Positions 44,089 to 54,153 of a DNA stretch of 64,000 bases are shown piece after piece. Under the pieces are notes generated by a model that was not told where the DNA came from, searched no databases, and saw only the letters and a program-made list of their open reading frames with translations. Source of the DNA: CAYRVF01 sp964427535. Lineage in GTDB: Bacteria > Chloroflexota > Ktedonobacteria > Ktedonobacterales > JADMIN01. Location: contig CAYRVF010000002.1 of the NCBI GenBank assembly GCA_964427535.1, positions 1 to 64,000 of the forward strand. The letters run 5' to 3'. The translations under genes and the position numbers were made by a program. Position 1 is the first letter of the stretch. The number at the start of each line of letters is the position of its first letter.

Positions 44089-44333
44089 CGGGCCGGAGTC
44101 CCGGCACCATCTACCTGTACGCCTGCCTCTTCTCCGTCCCCGTCCTCGACCAGCCGTCCGGTCTCGACGAGCCAGCGCACAAAGCGCAGATGCGCCAGCT
44201 CACACTCGGTCCAGAGATCTGCGCTCTCCTGGTAACGGGCACGGAGCTGGTACAAAGTGCTCCACACCTCGGGAGAGTACGTGGGCACAGCATGGGAAGA
44301 AGGGTTCGGAAAGCGTGTCGAGAAGGGCATCAT
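44085..44333 (-). CDS. 82-residue protein, paralogue of the protein at 8535
   Basis: The protein has the same length as the one at 8535 and shares YSPE-x7-LRAR and LRFVRWLVETGRLVED. Its N-terminus is Pro/Ser-rich and its tail acidic. The start is the ATG pair at 44333/44330, with GGCAGG and AAGAAAGG upstream. Overlap of its stop with the peroxiredoxin ATG (ATGA) makes a two-gene operon, which suggests this small family works with redox or stress proteins. Confidence 0.7.
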   Translation of the reverse strand: MMPFSTRFPNPSSHAVPTYSPEVWSTLYQLRARYQESADLWTECELAHLRFVRWLVETGRLVEDGDGEEAGVQVDGAGTPAR

Positions 44334-44398
44334 GGTAACGGCCTGCCTTTCTTGGTGGCGCGAGCACGGGGTATACGATAAAGGTGCTCCACACCACC

Positions 44399-44441
44399 AG
44401 CATAGGCGCGTTCCCAGCCCGCCACATCGTGCATTCGTGCC
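44399..44441 (-). promoter_or_regulatory. conserved promoter-like element of the peroxiredoxin operon
   Basis: On the plus strand ACATCGTGCATTCGTGCC (44424-44441) recurs with one change at 63039-63056. In both places a minus-strand -10-like hexamer begins 20 bp away (TATGCT 44404-44399 here, TACTCT 63019-63014 there). The intervening bases are also partly conserved. It would start a transcript about 60 nt before the small gene. Confidence 0.45.
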
Positions 44442-44783
44442 CTTTCGGGGTAATGGCAAGGTGGGAAACGCCTCGTAAGAATTAGCCGGTACGCCTCCCC
44501 GTGGGACTGCTGAGAGGTCGACAAACGAGCCATACCTCGACCGCAGGTAGGTGGCAGGCCAGCGAGCGGTCCACGATGCCTTTGGAGCGCCCCGAATCCG
44601 TGACATCGTCGGCGGCACAGTACAGCGTCGATGGGTGCATGGGACCGACGGGTGTGATGTGCGGGTTAGAAGCGTAGATCAGGGACGCGACGTGAGGAGC
44701 CGTGCGCAGACCAGAAACGTTGGCAACCCTGGTGTGGTGTCATGCATGGGGCAGGTACGTGGCCCCGCTCGTCGCTCGAGGCC

Positions 44784-47777
44784 CTACATCAGGCCGCGTT
44801 TGGCCGCTTCCGATACCGCCTGGGCACGGGTGCTGACGCCGAGCTTGTTAAAGATCGCCGTCAGATGGTGATTGACGGTGTGGGGCGAGAGGAAGAGCTG
44901 TTGGCCGATGGCCTTGCTGGAGAGGCCCTGGGCCACGAGCCGCAGCACCTCCTGCTCGCGCACGGTCAGGGGGCTCCAATCCGACTGCTGGGACGGCTGC
45001 TCTTGCAGCACCTCGGACTGTGGGGTCGCGCGCTTGGAGACGCTCTCTGATTGCATCTGCAGCTGCGCCGCCTCATCCACCACTGTCAGGGCCAGAGTGG
45101 CAATGTCCACAAGTGGCAGTGACCACCCCTCGCGATATGGCGTCTCCCACCTCTCCTGCTCAAGCCGCGCACGAACCGTCGCGACGCCCGGATACCCTGG
45201 CAATCGCTCATAAAAGTTGAGCGTCCCACCCGTGGCTTGGCCCAGCGTGTCCGCAGCCCCAAGAAGGCGTGCTTGCCACTCGGGATCGATGTGCTCGCCC
45301 GTAAGCCCTAGGATCGGTCGCACACTCTGGGCGAGAAGAAAGCGATCCTGGAGCGCCACGCTAGTGTGGAGTCCCACACGCAGGTGCGACGCGGCGCGGA
45401 GAGGGTCGCCGCGCTGCCACGCGATGACAGCGTAGTTCACGTGTGTGATGCCCGCCTCGCGCTTCTCCCCTGCCGCCGCCATCCGCTCCAGCGCGGCCGC
45501 CACGAGCGCTTCGGCCTGGACATAGTCGCCTTGCGCGAAGGCGACGGCGCCGAGGAGGTTGAGCGTTAAGCCCAGGAAAAAGCGCTCACCCAGGTCTTCC
45601 CAGCGAACCCGCGCCTCCGCAAGTGAACGGAGAGCCGCTGCCATGTCCCCGTGTACGACCGCAAGCAGGCCCAGGTAGGTAAGGGCGTGGGCGATGTCAG
45701 TGGCCTCCTGCCGCTGCTGGGCCAGGGCCAGCCCCTCCTCCAGCACCGCCCGCGCGCGGGCAAACTCTGTCTGCACCGCAAGGAGCGGACCGGCGGCGAG
45801 GAGCGCGCGAGTGCGTACCGCCAGGTCCGCCCCCTTGCCCGCCGGTGCTCGGGCCAGCCCCTCCTCCATCCAGCGCCGACCTTCAGTCTGGTAGCCGCGC
45901 AACAACCAGAACCAGCCCAGGGCCCCAGCGAGGCGGAGCCCCGCTTCGCGCTCGGCCGCCGCGTCGGGCCGGTCCCGGTCACTCCCGTCGAGCAGCCATC
46001 GCAATGCCGCCCGCAGGTTGTCATGCTCGCGCTCCAGCCGGAAAAACCAGGCGGACTGATCTGGCCCGCGCAACAGCGGATCCGCCCGCTCGGCGAGCGC
46101 CAGGAAGTAGTGGGCGTGCGCCCGGCGGGCCGCTGCCAATTCGCCTGCCTCGGCCAACCGCTCCTGGGCATACTCGCGCACCGTCTCTAACATGCCGAAG
46201 GCCGGCTCCAGATCGAGCTCGTCTGCCACGTCATGCGCCTCTGCCTCGGGGCGCACGCCGGCCAGCCCCATCTCTCCCGACAGCCCAGTCAGCTCTCCCA
46301 GCTCTGTGGACCGCCTGGACACCGGCAAAAGCAGGCTCTTCTCGGCCAGTGAGAGCAATCGGTGCAGCGTGCGCCCAGCATCTCGCACATCTCCGGCGCC
46401 CACAGCGACTCCCTCCGCTCCCACCGTGCTGACCGTGCTGCCCACACTCACCACACTGCTCACACGCGTAACTGCGGCCACTACCGCGGCGATGGCGTCG
46501 AGGGTGACCCGGCCGACAAAGACCCCCAGGCAGCGGAAGAGCCGCCGCTCTGGTTCAGTCAGCAGATCGTAGCTCCAGCCGACCGCGGCTTCGAGACTCT
46601 GCTGCCGCTCAGGCCGGTCAGGAGCCTCTGAGGCCAGGAGTCGCAAGCGGTCTCCGAGGTGCCGGGCGAGGGTGGGCAGCGACAACATGTCTAGCCGTGC
46701 GGCAGCCAACTCAAGCGCGAGGGGCAGCCCGTCGAGCTGTGCTGCCACTTGGGCCACCAGCCGAGCCTGTGCACCAGTCAGCGCGAAGTCGGCACGGCGC
46801 GCCTGCGCCCGGTCGACGAAGAGCGCCACCGACGGGATGGCCAGCAGCATATCCAGCTGCGGCAACGCTTCACGCAAGTCAGGCACGGGCAGGGGCGCGA
46901 TGCGCAGCGTCTGCTCCCAGCGGAGCTGCAGCGGCACCCGGCTGGTCACCAAGAGCGCCAGGCTCGGACAGGCGACCAGGAGTTCGGCGAGCTGGGCCGC
47001 AGCAGGCAGCACCTGCTCGAAGTTATCCAGCACCAGCAGATATTCCCGCCCCTCGAGCGCATCGGTTACGCGCTCCAGCAAGGGTCGGCTCCCAATATCG
47101 AGAAGGCCCAGCGCCTGGGCGATGGTACTGAGAACCAGGGCCGGATCGCGCACCGCGGTAAGGTCGACGAGCGTGATCCCATCGGGAAAGCGCTCGGTGG
47201 CAGACAGACGGGCGGCCGCGGCGAGTGCCAGGCGGGTCTTGCCCACCCCCGCCGGGCCGGTCAGCGTGAGCAGGCGCACGTGCTCGACTTGGAGCCGGTG
47301 GAGGATTATGTCCAGCTCATCCAGACGGCCCACTAACGGCGTCGGATCGAACCTGGCTGCCCATGATCGGAGGCGGCCGCGCGCATCGGGCACGGCATCA
47401 CGAGTGGGACCATCAGACACGCCTGACGTGGTATTGGAAGGCGCGGTCGCCCCTGTTTTCCCCATACCTCGCGCAGCCGTGACGAACTTGTGCCGTTCCT
47501 GTGCTGATAGCTCGAGTGCAGTGGCGATCTGCTCGATCGTGGACACACGCGGGCTGCGCCGCTTGCCCGATTCCAACGCCGAGATGGCGTCGGGGCTCAG
47601 TCCAGCCCGCTCGGCCAACTGCACTTGTGTGAGCCCAGCGGCCGTGCGGTACTCCAACAACACCATGCCGAAGGCCACATCCTCCTTGTTCGCCACAGCG
47701 GCCCCCGTTCCAGACTCGGTCGGGGAGGGATAAGCCCCCGACCGCGCAGCCCATCTTCGCTCAGCTCGGCTTAGCAT
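44784..47777 (-). CDS. large regulator: XRE HTH, NB-ARC ATPase, TPR, LuxR HTH
   Basis: The protein of about 997 residues opens with an XRE-type helix-turn-helix (YRTAAGLTQVQLAERAGLSPDAISALE). An NB-ARC-type ATPase follows with Walker A GPAGVGKTRLALAAA and Walker B-like YLLVLDNFEQVL, then TPR-like helices over about 400 residues. It ends with a LuxR-type DNA-binding domain (LTVREQEVLRLVAQGLSSKAIGQQLFLSPHTVNHH). Such STAND regulators are common in Chloroflexota and act as signal-triggered transcription switches. Two DNA-binding domains in one chain are notable. ATG 47777 has GGAG upstream; 47825 is an alternative. The ligand is unknown. Confidence 0.9.
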   Translation of the reverse strand: MLSRAERRWAARSGAYPSPTESGTGAAVANKEDVAFGMVLLEYRTAAGLTQVQLAERAGLSPDAISALESGKRRSPRVSTIEQIATALELSAQERHKFVTAARGMGKTGATAPSNTTSGVSDGPTRDAVPDARGRLRSWAARFDPTPLVGRLDELDIILHRLQVEHVRLLTLTGPAGVGKTRLALAAAARLSATERFPDGITLVDLTAVRDPALVLSTIAQALGLLDIGSRPLLERVTDALEGREYLLVLDNFEQVLPAAAQLAELLVACPSLALLVTSRVPLQLRWEQTLRIAPLPVPDLREALPQLDMLLAIPSVALFVDRAQARRADFALTGAQARLVAQVAAQLDGLPLALELAAARLDMLSLPTLARHLGDRLRLLASEAPDRPERQQSLEAAVGWSYDLLTEPERRLFRCLGVFVGRVTLDAIAAVVAAVTRVSSVVSVGSTVSTVGAEGVAVGAGDVRDAGRTLHRLLSLAEKSLLLPVSRRSTELGELTGLSGEMGLAGVRPEAEAHDVADELDLEPAFGMLETVREYAQERLAEAGELAAARRAHAHYFLALAERADPLLRGPDQSAWFFRLEREHDNLRAALRWLLDGSDRDRPDAAAEREAGLRLAGALGWFWLLRGYQTEGRRWMEEGLARAPAGKGADLAVRTRALLAAGPLLAVQTEFARARAVLEEGLALAQQRQEATDIAHALTYLGLLAVVHGDMAAALRSLAEARVRWEDLGERFFLGLTLNLLGAVAFAQGDYVQAEALVAAALERMAAAGEKREAGITHVNYAVIAWQRGDPLRAASHLRVGLHTSVALQDRFLLAQSVRPILGLTGEHIDPEWQARLLGAADTLGQATGGTLNFYERLPGYPGVATVRARLEQERWETPYREGWSLPLVDIATLALTVVDEAAQLQMQSESVSKRATPQSEVLQEQPSQQSDWSPLTVREQEVLRLVAQGLSSKAIGQQLFLSPHTVNHHLTAIFNKLGVSTRAQAVSEAAKRGLM

Positions 47778-48032
47778 GAGCTCCGCGCTGTCTGTTCGGA
47801 TGTGATTCTGCTCGCCTTGCAGCAATCAACTGCTGGGCATTTTAGCATATGGATGGGGCGACCGCCGCTGGAGCAGCAGTTGACTCTTGGCTGGCGAGGC
47901 ATGTGTCAAGGCGCTGTCCGACGAGTGTCCGAGCATTGTCGGGACATGTCCTTGGGTGCGGAGGCGGGGCTGCGCCACACACAAAGCGTGCTCCATGTCC
48001 CGCCGGTCAGAGAGGCGAACGAGGGGCGCTCG

Positions 48033-49323
48033 TCATCGGCTGCCAACCATGCGGGAACCACGGCGGTCGTATCGATCAAACCAGAGCAACGCGGCCAGAA
48101 TGAGCAGCAGCAGCGCAATCAGGACCGTGAGGACGAGAGACGCGGTGAACAAGCCCGTCCGCTGTGCCAGCACTCCCACTCCTACCACGGGGAAACTGCT
48201 CAAGGACGCCACGGCAAAATAGGCTGATACCAACTCAGCCTTGTGGTGCGCAGGCGCCACCTGATTGATGGCGGCTAGGCACCCCATCGACGCCAGACCC
48301 GCGCCCACACCACCGATCACGGTGCCTACGAGCAAGGAGGCGAATGCCGGCCGAGCCAGACCTGCTTCGATGAGGGTGAGGCCCACCAGCAGCAAGATCA
48401 CTCCGGCCAGCCGCGCCCTCCAACTGCTCAGCGTCTGCAGAAGCAGCAGAGAGAGCACCCGCCCCAAAGAGCACACAGACCATACCTCCGGCTAATGCCA
48501 GGTTGGGGGCATGCAGGATAGTCCTTAGGAACGTCGGGGCCAGGGCGCTGAAGAGGGCCAGGATGGTGGTGAGACAGAAAGCCGTCCCTGCCGCTGGCCA
48601 AAAGATCGCTGCAGTGGAGGCGGTCACGCCCAGTTGTGGATGCAGGTCGAGCCTGTGATCCCGGGCCTCCACCGACTCGGGCAGGAGCACGCCGACGAGC
48701 AGAACGCTCATGGCGAGGACGGCCAGGTACACGACAAACACCAGTTGTGTCGGGGACGGCGCAAACTGCGCGAACAGTCCCGCGACAAGCGGTCCCAGGC
48801 CCAAGCCCCCAAGATACATGGCGGTTGCCAGCCAACCCGCCTGACGAAGGTTTCCGGCCGGTTGAAGCTCCGCTAAGCCAGAGGGCACCGTTCCGGTCAG
48901 AAGCCCAGCAGCAAAGCCGGACAAGACTCGCCCCGCCAGCAGTAACAGCAGGACCTGTTGGGCCAAAATAAAGAGGATGGTACTAGCGCAGGCCACGCCG
49001 AGCGCTCCCAACAGCACCGGACGTCGCCCGAATTGGTCGGAGAGGCGACCGAAAAAGAGGAGTGCCGTCAGCATACCGAGAGTAAAGACCGCGAAGAGGA
49101 CGGTGATGATGACGGCGGGAAAGCGATCGTACTCCTGCCAGAGCACATAAAGCGGGGTCGGCAGGGTCGTGCCGAGCATCCCTACCACGAAGACTCCGGC
49201 TAGCACGCAGTACGCCAGGCGGCGGGGGAGCAGATGGTGGCGTTGCGTTACCCGCATATCCAGGTGGACAACGCACGGCGCCTGATCTGTTACTTGGTGC
49301 GTTTTGGGTCGCCGCTGTGGCAT
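48033..49323 (-). pseudogene. MFS transporter gene with a frameshift
   Basis: The frame from 49323 (GAAGGTAAAGCC before ATG) encodes eight or nine MFS helices, including the loop motif GRLSDQFGRRPVLLGALG. After GGMVCVLFGAG it goes out of frame near 48455-48480, in a GGGGCGGG/CTCTCTCT stretch. A second frame (48476 to 48033) continues with the last four helices (VLSLLLLQTLSSWRARLAGVI to LLLLILAALLWFDRY). Joined, they make a normal 12-helix drug-type exporter. It is either a recent pseudogene or a sequencing error. Confidence 0.75.
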
Positions 49324-49563
49324 GGCTTTACCTTCGCCCACCAGTCACCCCTGATGGTATCGTTGGCAGAGCATGCTCGATGCTTGCTCACTTTGTGCGC
49401 GGTCCCGTGCCGTCCGGCGAACTCGGAATACCGCAACCTTTGCCTCGCTGAGCTGGTCACGACGATGCCCGGCGCCAGCAGGGCCATATGGACCTGCGGT
49501 TCAGTCCCGTCCAGGTCACATCGGTGACCGCGAGCTCACAGCTCGAGCCTTAAGCTCGCCACC

Positions 49564-51288
49564 TTACTGGCGGCGGAGCTCGGTAGTGCCGCTCGACGTG
49601 GGGATAGCGGGTCCAGGGTCGTTACTTGGACGGGAAGCGATGTGCGCGAGCACCTGATGAATGAAGGCGATAGCCATGCTGCCTTCGCCGACCCCCGCCG
49701 CGACACGCTTCACTGCTCCGTGGCGCACATCGCCGGTAGCGAATATGCCCGGGACACTGGTTTCCAGCAGAAACGGATCGCGGTGTGTGACATCGCGGGG
49801 CCACCTCGCGGCGGGCACATCCGCTCCAGTACAGAGAAAGCCTTGCGCATCGCGCACGATCTCCTGCGGCAGCCAATCGGTCATGGCGCTGGCGCCGATG
49901 AGAATGAAAACGGCGTCGGCTGGCAACGTTTCGGTGGTCTCGGCGCCTGCGCGCCGCACGGTGATCGCTTCTAGACGATGCTCGCCTGCCACGCCGATCA
50001 GCTGGGTGTCTGTTGAGACGGTGATATTGCGGCGCGTGGCGAGCTGGGTGACGAGATACGCTGACATCGAGCTAGCCAATGCGGATCCGCGCACCAGGAG
50101 CGTCACCTCGGACGCGTAATTGGCAAAGAACATTGCCGCCTGCCCAGCCGAGTTCCCACCGCCAATAAGAAATACGCGGCGCCCTCGCACTCCCAGAGCC
50201 TCCGAGCGCGCTGCCCCATAATAGACTCCCGCACCAATGAAGCGCTCCAATCCAGGGATGTTCAGGGTGCGGTACGCAACGCCAGTAGCAATGATCACCG
50301 CGCGCGAGTGCACCAGTGAGCCATCGTCCAGCGTCACGACGTGCCACGGCACGCCCGGAGTGAGGGTGGCGACACGACGGGCGACAATGAGCTCTGCGCC
50401 AAATCGCAGCGCCTGATTCAGCGCCCGGTCTGCCAGATCATCTCCGGAGACGCCAATCGGAAAGCCGAGATAATTTTCGATCCGCGTCGAGGTTCCCGCT
50501 TGCCCCCCCGGCGCGAACTCTTCGATGAGCAGCGTGTGTAAGCCTTCGGAAGCGCCGTACACGGCTGCGGCAAGACCGCTCGGTCCGCCGCCGATGATCA
50601 CGACATCATACTGTGTCGCCGCTGGAGTTGTCGCCAACCCGACCGCGCGGGCGATCTCCTCCGGTGTTGGGCAGGACAATGTGGTGCCATCAGGCAAAAC
50701 GAGCACCGGATAGGCGGCATGCTGGTCAAGCGGAGGAATGTGGGGGACATCGGCGGGATTGGTTGGGTCACGCCATTCAAAGTCGACAAAGTTGCGCGCG
50801 AGGAAATCGCGCACATTATGGCATGCCAGATCGCCCGCTGTGCCGATGACCAGAGGAATGCGATCGCCGTGTAACGTAGCGTCTTCCACTCCCAGAAGGC
50901 GTTGCTGAATGACCTCGGTCAACTCGTGACGCAGCGCGGGGACCTGAGAGACAATCGCTCGAAAATCCTGTGCGCCGAGTCGCAGCAGACGGCAGGGGTC
51001 CAGCGCCTGAGCGCTTGCGAAGAATGGGGCGCCGAGGAGGACCGGAATCTCGCCAATATACCCACCCGCATCACGGATAGCCAACTGACGCAGTTTTCCC
51101 CCAACGAGCTTCACGACGGCGAAGCGTCCGCTGAGGAGTGCAAAGAAGGCTCCTGGCTCTCCCTCTCGCGCGACCCACTCGCCGGCATTCAGGTGAACGT
51201 CGGCAGCTTGCGCTGCGATCTGTGCAATTGTGGTCTCATCCAAATGCTCGAACAGCGGAATCTGCCGGACCTCATCAGGTGTAATCAT
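49564..51288 (-). CDS. cNMP-binding domain fused to thioredoxin-reductase-like flavoprotein without CxxC
   Basis: The protein of about 574 residues has three parts. A cyclic-nucleotide-binding domain comes first (about 1-130: PLFEHLDETTIAQIA, EWVAREGEPGAFFALLSGRFAV). A thioredoxin/glutaredoxin-like domain follows (about 140-215), and a two-domain TrxR flavoprotein comes last (YDVVIIGGGPSGLAAAVYGASEG; RVFLIGGGNSAGQAAMFFA; GIFATGDVRHG). At the usual redox site the sequence reads GVYYGAARSEA, with no Cys pair, so it cannot reduce thioredoxin in the normal way. GGGGAGGACA precedes GTG/ATG. Its start overlaps the stop of the MFS gene upstream, so the two are coupled. Confidence 0.9.
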   Translation of the reverse strand: MITPDEVRQIPLFEHLDETTIAQIAAQAADVHLNAGEWVAREGEPGAFFALLSGRFAVVKLVGGKLRQLAIRDAGGYIGEIPVLLGAPFFASAQALDPCRLLRLGAQDFRAIVSQVPALRHELTEVIQQRLLGVEDATLHGDRIPLVIGTAGDLACHNVRDFLARNFVDFEWRDPTNPADVPHIPPLDQHAAYPVLVLPDGTTLSCPTPEEIARAVGLATTPAATQYDVVIIGGGPSGLAAAVYGASEGLHTLLIEEFAPGGQAGTSTRIENYLGFPIGVSGDDLADRALNQALRFGAELIVARRVATLTPGVPWHVVTLDDGSLVHSRAVIIATGVAYRTLNIPGLERFIGAGVYYGAARSEALGVRGRRVFLIGGGNSAGQAAMFFANYASEVTLLVRGSALASSMSAYLVTQLATRRNITVSTDTQLIGVAGEHRLEAITVRRAGAETTETLPADAVFILIGASAMTDWLPQEIVRDAQGFLCTGADVPAARWPRDVTHRDPFLLETSVPGIFATGDVRHGAVKRVAAGVGEGSMAIAFIHQVLAHIASRPSNDPGPAIPTSSGTTELRRQ

Positions 51289-52973
51289 CACTGTCCTCCC
51301 CGTCTGCCAGTTTCGCTGCCTAGCATAGCGCTTCCGCGGGACAGCGCACTGCGAGATCGAATTCGCACCCCCGCAAATGTCTCACGGACCCCTTTGCCCT
51401 CTATCAGCGCTGCCGCCGCGACGGCCGAACCGAGTGCGAGCGCGGCGCCGATCAGCATCGCCACGCGAAAACCGGAGACAAACGCGTCAGCGACGGCGCC
51501 TTGGATAGCCGCCTGCGTTGCCATACTAAGTCCTGGCGGCAGTTGCACGCCTGCGAGCTGCGTGCGCTGCGCATCGAGTGTCTGCTGGATAGCAGGCGCC
51601 AGGTGCAGCGCGGCGATATTCGACGCGAAGGCATGGCTGAAGACGGCCACGACCACGAGATTCAGCACGGCGATGGCGAGCAGCCCGGCGGCGCGCGAGA
51701 CGGCGTTATTGACGCCCGACGCGACGCCCGAGCGCTCCGTGCCGATCGCATTCATCACGGCAGTGGTGAGCGGCGCGATGACGAGTGCCATGCCCAGGCT
51801 CAACACGACGATGGCGGGGAAGTACGTCAGCCAGTAGCTACCGCCGATGCCGGGGAGCGCAAAGAGCGCGAACCCGGCACCCGCGATGATCGGGCCAACG
51901 ATCAAGGGCAACCGCGCGCCGACGCGCCGGACCAGGCCGCCGGACCAGGGCGAGAGCGCGAAGATGATGACGGTAAACGGGAGGAATGCGGCGCCTGCCT
52001 CGGCCGGCGAGTAGCCCTGAACTTCCTGCAGGTTGAACGGGAGAAAGTACAGTGCGCCGCCCAACGCACCATAGAGCAGCAGTGTCAGCAGATTGGCGCC
52101 GCTAAAGGTGCGCGAGCGGAAGACGGATAGCGGTACCATCGGCGCATAGCCCGCCCGCTCGGCGTGCAGCTCAACGGCGGCGAACCCGGCGAGTGCGGCA
52201 ACGCCTACAGCCAGCGCGAGCAAGACGAGCGGCGCGCCCAGTCCCAGTGAGCTTGATTCCACGAGACCGAGCACGAGCGCACCGAGGCCAAGGGTCGCGA
52301 GGGCGGCACCAGGCAGATCTAGATGGCCAGTGTGGGCGCCCACGCCGTAGCTCTCTTGGACGAAGCGAAATGACACGGCGAGAGTGATGGCCGCAATCGG
52401 CAGGTTGATGAAGAACACCCAGCGCCAGGACGCCGTCTGCACGAGCCAGCCGCCGAGCACTGGACCAATCGCCGAGGTGACGGTGGTGAAGGCTGACCAG
52501 GTGCCAATGGCGCCGCCGCGGCGCCGCTCGTCGAAGGAAGCTCCGATGATGGCGAGACTTCCCGGCACCAGGAGCGCACCACCGATTCCCTGTACGGCCC
52601 GTGCGCCGATCAACACGACGAGAGTAGGGGCAAGTCCGCAGACGATGGAGGCGAGGGTAAAGAGGGCAACACCACTCGTGAAGATGCGGCGTCGGCCCAG
52701 CCGGTCGCCGAGCGACCCACCGACCAGAATCAAGGCCGCGAGGAAGAGCGAATACGCTTCTATGACCCACTGCACGTTGGTGGCGGAGGCATGAAAATCG
52801 CGCTGGATTGTCGGCAGTGCAACGTTGACTACCGTGCCGTCTATGAACGACAAGCTCGACCCGAGGATGGTGGCGACAAGCACCCAAACAGCGGCTTTGG
52901 GCGCACATGGCGCAGTTGGCGGTGTCGCGCGGATCGCGACTTCATCGCAGGGTGGCCGGATGTGGATGCTCAT
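51288..52973 (-). CDS. DHA2-family (EmrB/QacA-type) MFS drug exporter
   Basis: The 561-residue protein has 14 predicted helices. The family motifs are clear: SSLSFIDGTVVNVALPTIQRDF in helix 1, LVGGSLGDRLGRRRIFTSG in the 2-3 loop, ARAVQGIGGALLVPGSLAII, and PVLGGWLVQTASWRWVFFINLP (motif C region). It should export toxic compounds in exchange for protons. The start at 52973 discards 35 codons of the open frame. It is coupled to the flavoprotein gene by a stop/start overlap. Confidence 0.93.
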   Translation of the reverse strand: MSIHIRPPCDEVAIRATPPTAPCAPKAAVWVLVATILGSSLSFIDGTVVNVALPTIQRDFHASATNVQWVIEAYSLFLAALILVGGSLGDRLGRRRIFTSGVALFTLASIVCGLAPTLVVLIGARAVQGIGGALLVPGSLAIIGASFDERRRGGAIGTWSAFTTVTSAIGPVLGGWLVQTASWRWVFFINLPIAAITLAVSFRFVQESYGVGAHTGHLDLPGAALATLGLGALVLGLVESSSLGLGAPLVLLALAVGVAALAGFAAVELHAERAGYAPMVPLSVFRSRTFSGANLLTLLLYGALGGALYFLPFNLQEVQGYSPAEAGAAFLPFTVIIFALSPWSGGLVRRVGARLPLIVGPIIAGAGFALFALPGIGGSYWLTYFPAIVVLSLGMALVIAPLTTAVMNAIGTERSGVASGVNNAVSRAAGLLAIAVLNLVVVAVFSHAFASNIAALHLAPAIQQTLDAQRTQLAGVQLPPGLSMATQAAIQGAVADAFVSGFRVAMLIGAALALGSAVAAAALIEGKGVRETFAGVRIRSRSALSRGSAMLGSETGRRGGQ

Positions 52974-53205
52974 CGGGATATCCTTGCACTCCTTGCGCTC
53001 CTTGTAGTTCTCACAACCTCGTGTCCGTGTACGCTCCTGCGTCTGGGTATATACTGCTCCTATGCTCCCCAGGAGCACGACAGCAGCCCCGGAGCGCGCG
53101 ATAACTCTGACATACCCGGGCGGATACCAGCCCGACTGCCATATCCCCGTTCGTCATCCCGTCTCATCATGGTTCGGATACGCCCTGTCTCCTCCGTTTC
53201 CCCCG

Positions 53206-54153
53206 CTAGCTTTTGCGGAGATCAGGGGCAGGCATACCAATCAGCTGCAGGCGTGCCTCATTCCAGGCCAGATGGAAGGCGGCCCGTACCGCTGGCGAGC
53301 TCGTTCCCAGCATGCGCACGGCTACGCCGCAGTCGTTAGGCAACTCGCTCACCCCGGCCAGCACCGACGTCTGGCTCGTAAGACAGTGGTATAGGCAATC
53401 AGACAGAGAGCGGGCGGGGATTTGGCGGGTCACGATGTACAATGTAGCCAGCACGTCATACGGACCGAGCCTACCAGGTGACTGCGGCGTGTCGAAAGCT
53501 GGCGCGAACTTGATTCTGTCGACGACGACGGGCGTTCCGTCCAGCCCACTGACCTCCGTATCAGCGTAGTAGAGCGTGTAGGCATGGGCCTCACCAGAGG
53601 CGACCCGGCCGGGAAGCAGGATCTCGCCGAGGATCACGCTCGCTGTGGGGGCAACCGTGAGACGGAGACGTTGATAGAAGCGCGCGTCCTTGAACGGTAT
53701 GACCGGGTCAGGCAAGTATTCGAGGTACGCGCCTTCTCCCGCGCGCAGGTTGACCATCTGGGTCGCGAAGTTGTTGTCCATCCGATACAGCTTCGTGGCG
53801 GCCTGCGTTGTAAAGTGGACCGCGGAGCCAGGCGCGCAGTCCAACTCTATCCGGTAGCGATCCCCTTGCACCAGGCCGTCACCCATCTGGAGCGCATAGA
53901 TGAACGCCATATCCGGCCGTCTGGGGTCCGTGTAGATGGGACGTAACATGTAGAGCGGTCCGTGCAGAGACCGGCGAACGATCCGCGTCGCCCCCGCTGA
54001 TGGAGCACAGGCAAGGTCCAACAATCCCAGCTTGGTGACGCTTCCCGCGCACAGCCCCGCGATGGGCGTGTCACATGCGCGGAATTCGGCGGGGAGATCC
54101 TCAGGGGTGTACCACGTTGGATCGTCGCGAAGTCGCACCTCTGCCGTGCTCAT
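53206..54153 (-). CDS. ureD: urease accessory protein UreD
   Basis: The 315-residue protein has the UreD/UreH pattern: LLDLACAPSAGATRIVRRSLHGPLYMLRP, MGDGLVQGDRYRIELDCAPGSAVHFTTQAATKLYRM and ANLRAGEGAYLEYLPDPVIPFKDARFYQR. It binds apo-urease and forms the UreDFG complex for nickel delivery. Its ATG overlaps the ureG stop (ATGA). As the last gene of the operon it completes the maturation set; ureE is not seen. Confidence 0.93.
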   Translation of the reverse strand: MSTAEVRLRDDPTWYTPEDLPAEFRACDTPIAGLCAGSVTKLGLLDLACAPSAGATRIVRRSLHGPLYMLRPIYTDPRRPDMAFIYALQMGDGLVQGDRYRIELDCAPGSAVHFTTQAATKLYRMDNNFATQMVNLRAGEGAYLEYLPDPVIPFKDARFYQRLRLTVAPTASVILGEILLPGRVASGEAHAYTLYYADTEVSGLDGTPVVVDRIKFAPAFDTPQSPGRLGPYDVLATLYIVTRQIPARSLSDCLYHCLTSQTSVLAGVSELPNDCGVAVRMLGTSSPAVRAAFHLAWNEARLQLIGMPAPDLRKS

